A DNA stretch of 64,000 bases from Lytechinus variegatus (GCF_018143015.1 NC_054740.1:13502640-13566639); one strand, 5' to 3'. Positions 23,201 through 34,101 are shown, counted from the stretch's first letter. Made by a program: numbers and translations. The notes: a model not told the origin generated them from the sequence alone.

Positions 23201-26200
23201 AGAAATTGTGTATTTGTTATTATAACGCATCTTTATGAAACAGGACCCAAATTTGTGAAACACCACCCTATAAGTTGCACTTATAACATAGTTGAGCTTC
23301 CTTGAAACCCGCAGGATAGAGATTTTAAGAAAGGCATGAAGTTACCACAGCACACCAACCCTCCAGCTGAGGTGTCGTCGACCATCAGGCATTACCTACG
23401 CTACACATTAGACAAGGCCTACGCCGGTCAGGACATCTTCTGGGGAAATACACCAGGGGCGGGGGACCAGGTCAAGTTCCATTTCAATACCCCTATTGTT
23501 ATAGAACAGTAAGTACCGGTATTTCTCTCATGAGATATTTATCCACCATCATTTAAGCCTTGTTCAGAAATGATGCCGCAAAGCTTTTTTTTGGGGGGGG
23601 GAGGGGTTACATACAAGGTAAGACAAAACTACACACTTACGCTAGTAAACATGTATTGTGTGAGTTAAAGTTTTAAGACCCTGTCACATCGTTCCGTGCA
23701 AGCCTTGCGTGTGACTAGTGGGCAATCACCCGCAAGTCTTGCACGGACTGATGTGACAGAGCCTTTAAAGGTAAATGCTAGTTTTGGTAACGATATCAAA
23801 TGAGTTCATACAGAATCCAATGAAATGACCACCAAAGTGTCTGTTTGTATAAATAAAATGCATGTGCCAAAGGATTCTGGAAGAAATTGTGTAATTGCTG
23901 AGAAATCAGCAAATAAGCACAGGATTCGGGTAGAGCGTAGGGCCCGACGCTCTAAGCAATAATTATACATTGTCCCACGTGTGCTTATCTGTGTTGGGAT
24001 CTTTGGTGTGAACATTTTTCAGTGTAGATTTCTAGATTTCACAAAGTTCAGTTAATGTAACTGTACCAGATCTAGATCCTCGATGATATACTGACAATTA
24101 AGCCTTGTTTTACAGACTTTCTCATGAAACCAGTGTTTACTGCAACTACTGGAATTTCTCTTTAATGGTCAAGTGCTGCATGTCAAGCTGATCAGAATAA
24201 TGATTTTGATGGTTTTTGACATGTCACCATAATTAAGAAATTGACCTTTTCAGTAAGATAAAGTGGACATACATGTAGGGTAATCATGTGTACCTGATCA
24301 AGTGGCGTGAAATTTCAAGTCATATAATTAAGTTCAGGGTCATTTGGGGTCAATGAACTGAATGACTGTGTCATGATATCACCATGATAGAAAAATATAT
24401 TACCAAAAGGTCACATGTTGCATAATATGTACAAACATGTACTCACCTGAAACTCAAATTTCATGCCTTTAATTGCAATACATTTTTGGGGAAGGCCAAT
24501 TTGCTTGAGGGGCACATCTCTTTAATGATACAGTTATTCCAGATGGGAAGAATGAAAAGGACATCAGGGCCCCGTAACACAAATGTTAATAGCAATTAAT
24601 TGCTATTTTGAAAAGAACGAATCTGATTGGATCTTCGTCAGTCTACTGAACAAGATGCGCATGCAACAATGATTTTGATAGGCCATTTCATTTAGCGATT
24701 GATCGCTGACCTGTGCATTACGGGGCCCAGAAGTGTCCCAGGCAAAAACGAGGGGCATTGAGTCCGGTAAACAGGGCATCCACAGCCTTGATCCTTGGAT
24801 CATTAGATCATTTATTGTCTCGCCCACCAGAGGTGAAGGCGAGAATTAGGGATCCAAACGTCGTCCGTCCGTCACAAATCTAATGACACATAACTCCACA
24901 ATCGTAAGTCGCTTTTCAACCAAACTTGGATGGTAGATGGACTTGGGGGACCTGCATGTTATGCTGTAGTCGGAGGTCACACGATAAGGTCAAAGGTCAT
25001 TTTCAGGTCAACCTTACCTAACTCCGCAACCGTAAGGTGCTTTTCAACCAAACTTGGATGGTAGATGGACTTGGGGGACCTGCATGTTATGCTGTAGTCG
25101 GAGGTCACACGATAAGGTCAAAGGTCATTTTCAGGTCAACCTTACCTAACTCCGCAACCGTAAGGTGCTTTTCAACCAAACTTGGATGGTAGATTGACTT
25201 AGGGGACCTGCATGTTATGCTGCAGTCGGAGGTCACATGATAAGGTCGAAGGTCATTTTCAGGTCAACATTAAAATTTACGTGCAAGGCTCTTAAGGCAA
25301 GTGTTATTCCATCCCAGTCATATTACAATGAAGTTTCGATACAATTCTGTTGCATGCCCTCGCAAATCACAATATTTCTGGTTATTTTCATACGTGGGCG
25401 AGACACAAATTCGCTTTTGCCTTGTTTCATAGATGAATAATTTCAAAAAATGAGAAAATGGCGGATATTTCACTGTTACAAAGTATTGTCAACAATGCTG
25501 TGCATTGTTGACAATACTGCCAGGGGTGATCTGCTTATAATTTCATTTTAATATATGCACATCCCTCTTAATGTTCATTGATCAGGGGCCCGTTTCATAA
25601 AGAGTTACAAGTGTTGTAACTTTGTCATTATGGCAACTACCATGGCAACCTTGATTTTGATTGGCTGCTGAGCCCTGTTGCCATGGTAGTTGCCATAATG
25701 ACAAAGTTACAACAGTTGTAACTCTTTATAAAATGGGCCTCAGAACTTTTGTTATTACCTCTACCACTATTTTTTTTTATGCTTCACTAGCAATGTCATA
25801 TTATTATTGATTGTGCAGCAAATGGCTTTGGTTCATATGTCATCACACGTATCCTAACACCGCAAAAAGGGAAGTACATGTATTTATAAGACAGCTTCGA
25901 AACTGTTTTGGATGTTTTTAAATGCAGCTTTCTTTCTAATCCCGTTTCTTAAAACCGATGACTGATTCAAATTAGTGCTTTCCTCGAAGCAAGAGTGGAG
26001 CTTGTTCGAAGCGTTGCCGGAGGTATGCATTCCAAAGACAAAATAAGTTTGACTGGATGATTCAGTAATGAGGAGCTTAACAAGGCATGAAACTGGAGGA
26101 TGAAACAGTCTTGCTAGAGAAAAATTCACATGGAATTTGTTGCAGAAAGTGCTGTGCTTAAGCTTAACAAAAAAAAATCAGCATATTAAAGTTCAAAATT

Positions 26201-29200
26201 TGTAATGCCATACTACACTGTGCATTTAGTTAAAAGGGAAATAAGATTGCCAAACTCAGCAGAAATGGGTGAAAGTTTTAAAGAGTCCAGCTGTGCTAAA
26301 AGTATATTTTCAATCCATCTTAAAAAAGATATATTTAGGGCATTATTTTAGGTGAGGGGAAAATATACTAGTTAAAGGCTCTCTTTCACCATAGGAGACT
26401 TACACATGTATGCCACTAATCTGATTAGATCCAATACCAATCTCATTTTATACTATAATGTAATAATTGCTTTTGGCATAAAAATGACAGCAAGTTTTGG
26501 CTTCAAAAATCAAGCAAAGATGTCAGATCTGACAACTTGTTTCTTGTTGGACAAAAATGTTGATGAAATGCTCCCCTTTGAACAGCTTGTAGTACATGTT
26601 TCAATGCGGAATTCTATTCATGGGAAACAACTCTGGGTGATCTTTATGGAAAGGGTGGTCCTTGTATACAGGTGGTTGCTAAACAGATTTGACTATACCT
26701 TATTGTTGATGTAGAGGTGTTGTAGCTCAGTGGATATGTCTCCAGACTTTGAACCACAAAGTTAGGGGTTCGAATCCCACTGCAGCACTCCTGTCCTTTG
26801 GCAAGGTGTTTATCTACATTTGCCACTCTCCACCCAGGTGTAGTAAATGGGAACCTGGTAAGAAGGAATTCCTTGAATGAATGCTCGAGCGCCTGATCAG
26901 AGTACATGTAGCTATGCTAAAGCTGGGGTAATAGTATGCAGTGCTTACAAATGTTGCATTAAGTGCTACATAAATGTTGCATATTAGTATTAGTAGTGGA
27001 AGTGGTGATGGTGGTGGTGGTGGTGTTTTTATTGTTGTTTTTGATGTTTGGTTATTATTATTATGTCTACATGTATGTTACATTTTGTTTTACAGGTATC
27101 GGTTTATAAGTAGCAATACTGAGAACCCGGGTGATAAATTTTACAATACCTCTGTGGAAGTATTACCAAGCTATCACCAAGAAAAGAAAGAAGGCATCTT
27201 AGAAGCAGACAATGGGGCCGAGCTGAATCTGCCCAGAACAGAAGATGGCTTCATTCAAATTGGTGAGAATTCAACATATTCCTAAATAGAAACAATAATA
27301 GTAATATATTGGACTTATATAGTCCCATATCCACTCTGTGAAGTCCTCAAGGTGCTATTCTGGAATTATGAAAGAAATTCATTGAAAAGAAATGTTTTTA
27401 GGTGTGAAATGTTATGAAATGTGTACGTCTGACCCAATATGGAGGAGGGGAGAGTGATTCTATGAGTCTGAGGTGAATCCGGCTTGTCCCCGTAGTTAGG
27501 GACTAAACTGGATGTAAAGCCTGGTGGGTGTTTCATAAAGCTGTTTGTAAGTTAAGAGAGACTTTAAAAAGGACTGATAATCCTTTCTTACACGCAAAAC
27601 CCTCACCAATGAACGTTCTTGTGTATACCATTTATCACAAGAAAGGATCACCAGTCCTTCCTAAAGTCGCCCTTAACTTATGAAAAGCTTTATGAAACAC
27701 CCACCATGTCCATATTGTGCTGCTCTCAAAATGTCATGGCTTGAGTACTGTACATGTAGATAATGAAGTGAAGAAAAGAGAAAGTGAGTTTTTAACTTCC
27801 ATAAAGGTCTATTATTTAAGGAAGGGCCCGTTACAGTGCATATTGAGACACACACACAAAAAAATAACTTTTGGTAAAATCTGTCAAAATAATATTTTTG
27901 AAATAGACTATGTAGTGTTGATAGATACTGTAAAGTCTCCTGGATCAAGCGACCCCACAATCCAAATATTTGCCCCTGCCTTACCAAACATTGGCAATGA
28001 CAATTCTTGCACAGTGTCATACATGTACATGGCTTTGTGCCAAAATAAAGGGGGGAAAATGGCAGCACTTGAGCAGTAGTCTGAATCAAGTAATCCCAAT
28101 TAAATGGTTTGCTATTTGCATTCATTATCATAAAAGAAAAATATTGTTGAAGGTTTGATGAAACTCATCATCAAAGAATAACATAGTGATGAATTTTTTT
28201 AAATGTTTTTGTGACGTTATATGTGAGCAGCTCCTACAGGTATCATGTACTACAATTTCCATAAATTCTTTTGGGGGGGAACATGATGTATAAAAGTATT
28301 TTTCTTTTGGCAGGGGGTATTAGATTATATGTCTACTGATATATCCTGTCATTTGGGGGAATTCTTAGAAACATCCATTTACGTACACCATATGGCCATT
28401 ATTCAGCCATCATTTTAGCTCTTTCAGTGCTATGTCAAGCATATGGTTGAATTGAATCAAAATGAAATTTATACCCACAAGAAAATGTTTAAATGTCAGA
28501 GGCAGATTTATTGATTTTTAAAGGCCAAGACCAAACAACCAACTGTACATTTAAATTAACAGAGAAAAAATGTAACTAGAGTGTAGAAATGACATTGCTA
28601 CTGAAAGAGGGTATGATTAAGTTGATATTTCATTTTTTTTTCTCTCATTTTCACAAAACCATTGATATGAAAATTATGAGCGATACGCACTGAGAGACGA
28701 GTGTTTCATCAAATTTTTCATGCGACAAGTTGTCAGATATCTGACAACTTTCCTTGATGCTGATTGGCTCAGAAGCACTGTTGCTATGGTAACTTTTAAA
28801 TGAAACAGGACTTGTCGGATGAACCGTCTGGCAAGTCCTTTCATGAAACGATGTCAGACACTCAGTTGTTCTAACTTCAGTTTATATGAAATCTTATATA
28901 AATAATTTTTTAGGATTCTTACACTATTTCTGTTGTTGTTGTTGCAATTGTAGGTAAATTTGAAGATGGCCGTGCTATAGGAAATGTAGATAGCAAGATA
29001 GGAGCAGTGCAAGAGATAAGATTACATGTGTTATCAGAAGCCAAGAATTGGGTTATATTGTCAGAGGTAAGTCTGCTACAGCATCATTATATATAGAGGT
29101 TTGTGATTCAGATTTGGGCCTGCTGGCTATTGCTTATGGGTATGATCACATATTAATATGTCAAAATTTAAGCAATATGTATACCCCCCCACACACACAC

Positions 29201-30115
29201 ACACTCAAACACACACACAGAGAAATATAAAAATTGTTCAAAGAATTATCACACATCGCTTTTTCTTCAGCTAAGGCTTATGGATTTTATAAATAAAGTG
29301 TAGAGGATTTAGGACAAAATAGTTTACCCTTTTTACTTCGACCCTAGTGATTTTGAAAAGGGCAATTTTGACAATTTAGGGGTTTATGATCATTTCTAAA
29401 TGATTTCTGGCAGTTTAGAGGAAGGTTTATTTGCTTCTGAAACCATTCAAAGCTCTAATTTTTACTTGGGGGACATTACTTTGGGACATGTGTGTAATGC
29501 TGCCACCAGAGGTATCATTGTAAGGTCAAGGCCATTTGAAGTCTGACAGTTAGGTTAACCTGCAAGACTTTCCTGTGACATTGAACTTGGTTAGAGATGT
29601 ACTTGAGGAAACCTTCATGTTCTGTAGTCACGGGTCGGCAAGACACAATCTAGCTGTTGCCTTGTTTTATCTTTTGTTTGTTAAAAGGAAAATTTATAAT
29701 ATGTATTCCTATTTTTGATAAGATTATATTTTTAGGAATGTATTCGTGTATATGTATATACGATAATTATTGATTTATTATTTCTTTTGCTCTCTCTTTT
29801 TTTCACCGCTTTTCATTTTCTCTCTTACACCATTTTCTCTCAAATAACTACATTTTCACATTGTTTCATATCATATTGCCCACTTGCTCTATTTGTCCCT
29901 ATCTTCTGTCTACCTTTCTTCCATATGTCCCAAATTTGTATGTGTAAAGGGGATCACTGTTTAGCAAGCCATAGGCTTTAGTTGTGCTTCCCATCCACAT
30001 TTTTATTGTATATATCTGCTTTGCATTTTATGGATAATTAATAAATTGAAATTGATTTTTTTCCTTGATTTCTTTCATGTTTCAGATTTATATTGTTGAG
30101 AAGAAGAAGAGGTGA
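17106..30115 (+). CDS. MGAT4: MGAT4A/B-like N-glycan GlcNAc-transferase IV, last six coding exons (partial gene)
   Basis: Six exons at 17106-17236, 21906-22013, 23315-23508, 27096-27262, 28954-29066 and 30086-30115 splice in frame with GT/AG borders and give 246 residues plus TGA. The order of motifs, [64 protein letters not shown] and WVILSE, is that of vertebrate MGAT4A/B. In this family (GT54) a Golgi type II enzyme adds beta-1,4 GlcNAc to the alpha-1,3 mannose arm of N-glycans from UDP-GlcNAc, starting tri-antennary branches. The first two exons hold the end of the catalytic domain. The rest forms the C-terminal lectin-like domain. The transmembrane anchor, stem and the metal-binding acidic motif must lie on exons upstream. 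I did not find them in 1-17105. Whether it is the A or the B form cannot be settled here, and MGAT4C is less likely because of the C-terminal motifs. Confidence 0.93.
17268..17664 (+). mobile_element. MITE with CCGTTCTCATTACG ends, + orientation
   Basis: The left end is GGCCGTTCTCATTACGCTTT and the right end AGGTAGTGAGAACGG. It starts only 31 bases after the donor of MGAT4 exon a and is the reverse-oriented relative of 6966-7400. An open frame inside it (about 17366-17575) is not conserved in the other copy. Confidence 0.82.
17665..20957. other. MGAT4 intron, first part, no coding sequence seen
   Basis: AT-rich intron sequence. A degraded 'gtgacgtcacag'-containing fold-back (about 17690-18000) and a 'tctgacaactt' fold-back relic (about 19550-19700) can be made out. 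No exon with conserved residues was recognised. Confidence 0.5.
20958..21760. repeat. Degenerate minisatellite, about 40-50 bp unit, interrupted
   Basis: Units such as 'tttaaagagaggtgtttagg' plus 'ggtatgacctagca' repeat from about 20958 to 21080 and again from 21460 to 21760. Between them lies a GC-richer block (21085-21455) bounded on both sides by 'aggggtgtagcc', with several 'ggaacgg' words, which looks like an insertion. All of it is inside an MGAT4 intron. Confidence 0.7.
21906..22013 (+). CDS. MGAT4: MGAT4 exon b
   Basis: The acceptor is TTTTTCTCCTAG and the donor GTAAGTCAGC. It holds 36 codons in phase 0, opening [20 protein letters not shown] and closing KLQKLK. The His-Cys-x-Arg-Gln-Lys block is a hallmark of the MGAT4A/B catalytic-to-lectin junction. 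Confidence 0.93.
22390..22734. mobile_element. MITE with long GGTACACCAT ends
   Basis: The left arm GTTTACGGTACACCATATGT runs on through GTCCTGGAGGGACTGAGAC. The right arm is its near-perfect reverse complement (GTCCCTTCAGGAC, then ACACATGGTGTACCATAAAC). The arms are about 60 bases. It lies in an MGAT4 intron and has no coding capacity. Confidence 0.85.
22960..23260. repeat. Two GTTTCATAAA fold-back relics
   Basis: Half of a fold-back ends at about 23075 (CATTACCATGGTAGTTGCCA then 'ctctttatgaaacaggcccc'). A full one follows at 23103-23251, from 'gcctgtttcataaagctt' to 'tttatgaaacaggac'. They are the same family as 25586-25740. Confidence 0.65.
23315..23508 (+). CDS. MGAT4: MGAT4 exon c (start of lectin-like domain)
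   Basis: The acceptor is AACCCGCAG and the donor GTAAGTACCG. It holds 64 codons plus two bases. Visible blocks are NPPAEVSS, then [15 protein letters not shown], then [14 protein letters not shown]. The last codon is completed as Gln by exon d. Confidence 0.93.
23673..23768. mobile_element. 96-bp TTAA-flanked hairpin element
   Basis: TTAA at 23673-23676, then GACCCTGTCACATCGTTCCG. On the right TGATGTGACAGAGCCT precedes TTAA at 23765-23768. The arms CCGTGCAAGCCTTGCG and CGCAAGTCTTGCACGG pair. It is a small relative of 15460-15704. Confidence 0.82.
24567..24728. mobile_element. Small MITE with GGGCCCCGTAA ends
   Basis: GGGCCCCGTAACACAAATG on the left and TGTGCATTACGGGGCCC on the right form inverted ends. 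GCAATTAATTGC and GCGATTGATCGC sit just inside each end. Confidence 0.72.
24816..25430. mobile_element. GTCTCGCCCA-ended element with internal 128-bp tandem triplication
   Basis: GTCTCGCCCACC at about 24818 is matched by GTGGGCGAGAC at about 25394. Inside, a 128-bp unit starting 'aactccgcaaccgtaaggtg' (first copy 'aactccacaatcgtaag') begins at 24892, 25020 and 25148. A diverged right end lies at about 29620-29670 ('gtcggcaagacacaa...ttgccttgttt'). No coding capacity. Confidence 0.72.
25586..25740. mobile_element. Near-perfect hairpin element, 155 bp
   Basis: The left arm starts GGGCCCGTTTCATAAAGAG and includes 'ttgtaactttgtcattatgg'. The right arm is almost its exact reverse complement over about 65 bases, including GTTGCCATGGTAGTTGCCAT. 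The short loop holds 'ttgattttgattggctgctg'. The high arm identity suggests recent origin or conversion. Confidence 0.82.
26713..26995 (+). mobile_element. tRNA-derived SINE
   Basis: A-box-like TAGCTCAGTGG at 26723-26733 and a perfect B-box-like GGTTCGAATCC at 26768-26778 are followed by a body ('ccactctccacccaggtg', 'aaatgggaacctgg') and a tail 'aagtgctacataaatg' with TAT/AGT repeats. It lies in an MGAT4 intron just before exon d. It is not a functional tRNA gene because the stems are not maintained. Confidence 0.8.
27096..27262 (+). CDS. MGAT4: MGAT4 exon d
   Basis: The acceptor is TTGTTTTACAG and the donor GTGAGAATTC. It reads [20 protein letters not shown] then [11 protein letters not shown] and ends DGFIQIG, with the Gly codon split across the next intron. 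NTS is a potential N-glycosylation site conserved in MGAT4A/B. Confidence 0.93.
27286..27360 (-). mobile_element. Truncated SINE tail
   Basis: 'aataatagtaatatattgga', 'ccatatccactctgtgaag' and 'cctcaaggtgctatt' match the tail of the SINE at 16640-16700 in the same orientation. No tRNA head is present. Confidence 0.55.
27523..27705. mobile_element. Fold-back element (GGTGGGTGTTTCATAAAGC ends)
   Basis: The left end GGTGGGTGTTTCATAAAGCT pairs with the right end AGCTTTATGAAACACCCACC. 'aaggactgataatcctttct' and 'agaaaggatcaccagtcctt' pair inside. Confidence 0.8.
28697..28857. mobile_element. Fold-back element of the TTTCATGAAA family
   Basis: The left part is 'gtttcatcaaatttttcatg' plus 'cgacaagttgtcag', the right part 'aaacaggacttgtcggatg' plus 'tcctttcatgaaac'. 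The centre has 'gctgattggctcagaagcac' and TTGCTATGGTAAC. It is related to 3090-3243. Confidence 0.65.
28954..29066 (+). CDS. MGAT4: MGAT4 exon e
   Basis: The acceptor is TTGCAATTGTAG and the donor GTAAGTCTGC. It completes a Gly codon and adds 37 codons: [20 protein letters not shown], then [17 protein letters not shown]. The WVILSE block matches the C-terminal strand of MGAT4A/B. Confidence 0.93.
29180..29222. repeat. CA microsatellite
   Basis: A short run of CA dinucleotides preceded by a C run, inside the last MGAT4 intron. Confidence 0.85.
29920..30058 (+). mobile_element. LINE 3' end
   Basis: 'caagccataggctttagttg', 'tatctgctttgcattttatg' and the terminal 'aataaattgaaattgatt' form the short-repeat-tailed 3' end typical of CR1/L2-type LINEs. 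It ends about 27 bases before the acceptor of the final MGAT4 exon. Confidence 0.65.
30086..30115 (+). CDS. MGAT4: MGAT4 terminal coding exon
   Basis: After TTTCATGTTTCAG the exon reads IYIVEKKKR then TGA. The short basic C-terminus parallels the family's IFLKK-type ending. Confidence 0.9.
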   Translation: MYIVEKKKR

Positions 30116-30634
30116 CGACAGCTTTGATTCTTGACAGAACTCCCCTCCGGCCAACAGTTATTTTTATCTAAGCAATGCATACTGTGACATTATTTATATG
30201 TGCTTAGAAGTAGTGTGTATTGTGTATCACATGAAATGTGAGTGACCCTCACGTCTGTCCAGTGCAACTCATAGAAAGGACAATCCAATATGATGTATTA
30301 TACCCTTCATAGATTAAATCATGTATAGTGATTGGTTCAAATACCATCATGTGACCAAATATATTTCAACTATGATGTTGCGTGACGTCAGACCTCAATA
30401 TATTTTTTTGCTATACCAACGTTCTGACGTCATTATATCAGAAAACTGGATGTTAACTGAACTCTCAGGCGCACCGGTCAGTTAGATCTCTGTCCCAGGC
30501 AAGTTGGCGCAGGCACAATTCGCGTTACGCTGAGCGCGATAGCTTGGAGAAAATTCGGTCATTTAATGCAATTAACCGGATTCTTCAAGCTCAACGCATA
30601 GTTTTTGGTTCTAAATTATAAAAAGTAGGATATA

Positions 30635-30812
30635 AAACAAATATATCAGGCGTTTCCTTCGAAAGCATAGTGGGAATTATCACTCCTCGGTTTGACTGGC
30701 AAAACTTCTATATTTCCCTTGAAGCTTCGCCCCTCGGGGAAAATAGTAATTGCCAGACCTACCTTGGATAAATATTTCCACTATACTTTCTCAAAGCCTG
30801 ATATATTTGTTT
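30635..30812. mobile_element. MITE with AAACAAATATATCAGGC ends
   Basis: AAACAAATATATCAGG on the left and CCTGATATATTTGTTT on the right are perfect inverted ends. The arms continue through 'gaaagcatagtgggaa' and 'ttccactatactttc'. Confidence 0.82.
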
Positions 30813-30817
30813 ACTGT

Positions 30818-30885
30818 ATGTTGGTCCAGTGGCTAGAGCATTGGACTCATAATCGCAAGGTTGTGAGATAGATCCCCACTCTGCC
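30818..30885 (+). mobile_element. tRNA-like SINE head
   Basis: GGTCCAGTGGCTAGAGCA resembles an A box region, and 'aaggttgtgagatagatccc' sits at B-box spacing but has lost the consensus. It is a decayed SINE start directly after the preceding MITE. Confidence 0.5.
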
Positions 30886-33800
30886 ATTGTCTCCACTTTG
30901 ACAAAAAGACCAGAGAGTAATATCTATCGTCTATAACGTCAGCCACTATGACTGACTAATCTAAACGTACAATGTCCTGGGTAATTGGTTATATACCAGC
31001 TTGGCGTTTACCAGCGAAAACTGTCCTGTCAAGTTCCTACGGGAGTTACCATAAACAGAAACGGAAACTTTTATTAAGTTTGAATGCCTGTGTAATACAA
31101 GTTTCAGAAAGAACCCTTGAATACAATGTTTATGGTAGGCCTCTTTCGTAACTTAAAATGATTATTTTCAAAATATCTGCTAATGTGAAAACTATGTAAT
31201 TTACCACTTACAGGGGCATTTTCACACCTTCCCAGTAAAGCAGAGTCAATGCCAAATAAATTGGTCTACAGGAGATGTAGAACTTGGTCTCCATTTTATT
31301 AGGAACAAACTCTTATCAAGAGTTCATGAAGTTACTGTATGGATGAAAACTGAAATAGTGAACTCAGCTGTTAAGACACTTTTCTTGCAAATATGAAATT
31401 AGATCTCATGGAGATTTTTCGACACCTTGACGGTGTGGCAGTGAGTCCAAACTTCGCGGATGGTCATTATCTCAATATTTATTCAATATCTTGAAAATCT
31501 TATATCATCAGCAGGAAAAGCGACCTAAAATTACCCTCTAGCATAATAAGTTTTTTAAGGATGAGTTCAGTATTCATGATAATATTGACAAAAGATCAGC
31601 AAATTTGTCACCGTTAGCTCCCATTCAGAAAAAATCTGAATTTATCAACAAGCATCATGATATCATCATTTTGTAAGCAGAATGTGGTGCTGACCGCTTC
31701 TACAGCATTATGCCATCCATCTGATGTAAATATATCACCTTTTGAGCTTGAGCTTTTGTTTATTTCTCCACAAAACTTTGGTCTGCGAAATTAGATCACA
31801 CGTTTTCAGAACGGTTTTCCAGCACAGCGCACATTCAGCAATCAGAATAGAATGTTGAGATCACGATACCGGCTAAACCCCTTGACCTACATCACATTTT
31901 TATCATTTTGATTCATAGTTTAAAATCTTGCCGTCAATTTGGTACCTATTATTTTGATTGATTTTGTATAAAATGTGAATATTTTGTTAATGAATGTTAG
32001 CCTAATGAGTATTTTGTAAATGTCTGCAAAGTTTGGACACCCCTTCATAAATTGGATCACATTAAAGGACAAGTTTACCCAACGAAAAGTTGATTTGAAT
32101 AAAAAGAGAAAAATTCCTCATGCTGTTTTTTTTAAACGCTATGTTGAGTATCTCCTCTGGTTTATAACCTTAAATCTCCTGAGAAAAAGCACAAAGAAGT
32201 CCTATTGTGACATGAAAGCATCTGAATTGTTTTTTAAAAAACTATTGCAGTGGTTCTTAAAAATATGTGAATGTGGCAGAGGTGCGGTTCCCAACCCTGA
32301 CTTATTTTGCCATACAGTACATTCAAGTTCCTCTCAAGTCTTATGGTTTTTAAGTGTTTTGACATCCCATTCGATGCTTCACATACATGTGTGTAATGGA
32401 CTTGAAGTTTATGTACGGCCTAAGTTATTTTGTAATTTTTGTTTTTGAAAAGATCAGGGTATATATTCATTGCAAAGATGTCAATTTTCAGTCGATTATC
32501 TTGCATAATGTTCCATACGTTACAGAAAATACTGTTTTCATGTTGGATTAAAATCTTATTCTGTCTGTTGTCATTTCCTGTACAAAGCCAATGGGAATAT
32601 CAGAATTCATTAGTCCATTTTTCTGCATGTGCATTTGTTTCCTTTGAAACAACACATACATGTACCATGCACTCATTTCAATGTGTCAACTGTATCGCTT
32701 CATGTACCATAGATACAAATGGATGCGTACAGAAAAGAATAAACCTAAATTGAATAGTAGTAAAGGGACGATCACATGTCACTGGTTTAGATGATGGTTC
32801 ACAGCGGATGCCCCCAAAGTTGCATTCAATCAGAACCTGTTATGATAGAGTTTGACTTATTTGCTTTCATAAGGTTAGACCAACTCACAATATCTTTTGA
32901 ACTGTGTTTGCCTAACAAAGCAATACGCAACCATGTTGTAACCCTTTGGAAACGAATCGGCCAAACTCTGTCATAGAGGGCTCCGACTGAACTTAAGGGG
33001 TAAACCGCCTTGAACTGCCGTCTGAACTTGCAATTTGTGTATGCCCCTCTATATGGATTTACTGAGTGTATATATTTTGTGGTTGTCCCAGAGCTGCCAA
33101 GTGTTAGCTTTCCGTAAGGTAGATGTATTTGACGATTAGATTAAAATGCCTATAGGCAATACAGGTAGTGTTTTTGGTTTCGTCCATATCCTTTCTTCCG
33201 ATGAGGTGACATATTTCTTATAAGGGTCAAATTGAAGTGCCTTGTCCGGGTTTTGACTGTATTGATCATTCATTCATCTCCGTATTGAGCATGTAATGTT
33301 TCTAGACCAAGATTGATTTACATGGAGTAGTTTTGCTATACTATACATATATCCATCCAAGAAAAAAAAAAAGAAAACTTGTTTTAATATGTTTTGATCA
33401 CAAATTTGACACTAATAGTATTTAGTCAAATCCCTTCTGCGATTTGAGATCTCATCCATTCTGAATCGTTCACACACAGTATATTGCAAACAGTAAAATA
33501 TACTTAGGCATCTTAGTAATGGTTTGTGCACAAACTCGTGAGTGAACCTGTATCTAGCCTGCCCTATTGTAGAGATTTAGTAAAAGAAAACATAACAAAG
33601 ATCACAAGAAATTCAAATAAGCTATCCCTTCTCATGCAAGGTCATCGTGGCCCTGACTTTCAAAGAGTTCAGATGGATCTGATCAACCACAACTATGGAA
33701 AGCCAGCAACATCAACATCTAAACTGCATGTTTGTTTAAAATATATTCTAGATCTGATGTATATTCATACATTCATTGTTCTCTTGAAGATTCAGTGTAC

Positions 33801-33926
33801 AGGAGATTGTGCAAATTTCCTTGAGTAATTATTATGATATTGGATGGATTTCCATGTAGCTCAGGTTGATCGGATCAATAGTAACTCTATAGAAATCCAT
33901 CAGTGTCATAATTTCTTCTACGGGAC

Positions 33927-34101
33927 AATTTGTCAGGTTGGTGCAAGAACACCCTTAACACCACACTTTTGCGCATATGGTGTGCTAAAAAAACACACCC
34001 TTAGCAGCACGCTTAAGTGCATGTGCATGAAGGCGTTTCTGTACTGATTTAATGCTAAAAAATGTTTTGATAAGGGTGTCCTTGCACCGACTTGACAAAT
34101 T
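33927..34101. mobile_element. MITE with AATTTGTCAGGTTGGTGCAA ends
   Basis: The left end AATTTGTCAGGTTGGTGCAA, continuing to AACACCCTTA, is matched in reverse by TAAGGGTGTCCTTGCACC and GACTTGACAAATT. No coding capacity. Confidence 0.82.

Larger units (their letters stand above)
30116..33926 (+). other. Probable MGAT4 3' UTR and following sequence
   Basis: No further exon was seen. AATAAA occurs at 31255-31260 and 32738-32743, either of which could end the transcript. I cannot choose between them. Two TGACGTCA-type words lie at about 30389 and 30423. A short end of the TTAA MITE family lies at about 32065-32130. Open frames at 32020-32448 and elsewhere start in repeat sequence and carry no recognisable motif. 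Confidence 0.4.

Noticed and set aside
24892-25275. Direct repeats that might suggest a CRISPR-like array
   Set aside because: The units are 128 bp, contiguous without spacers, and sit inside a eukaryotic transposon.
27673-28131. 152-residue frame on the - strand and 120-residue frame on the + strand
   Set aside because: They overlap on opposite strands in an MGAT4 intron, near fold-back repeats, with no conserved motif.
32020-32448. 142-residue frame on the + strand downstream of MGAT4
   Set aside because: It runs through a truncated TTAA MITE end and AT-rich sequence. No motif, splice context or codon pattern supports it.
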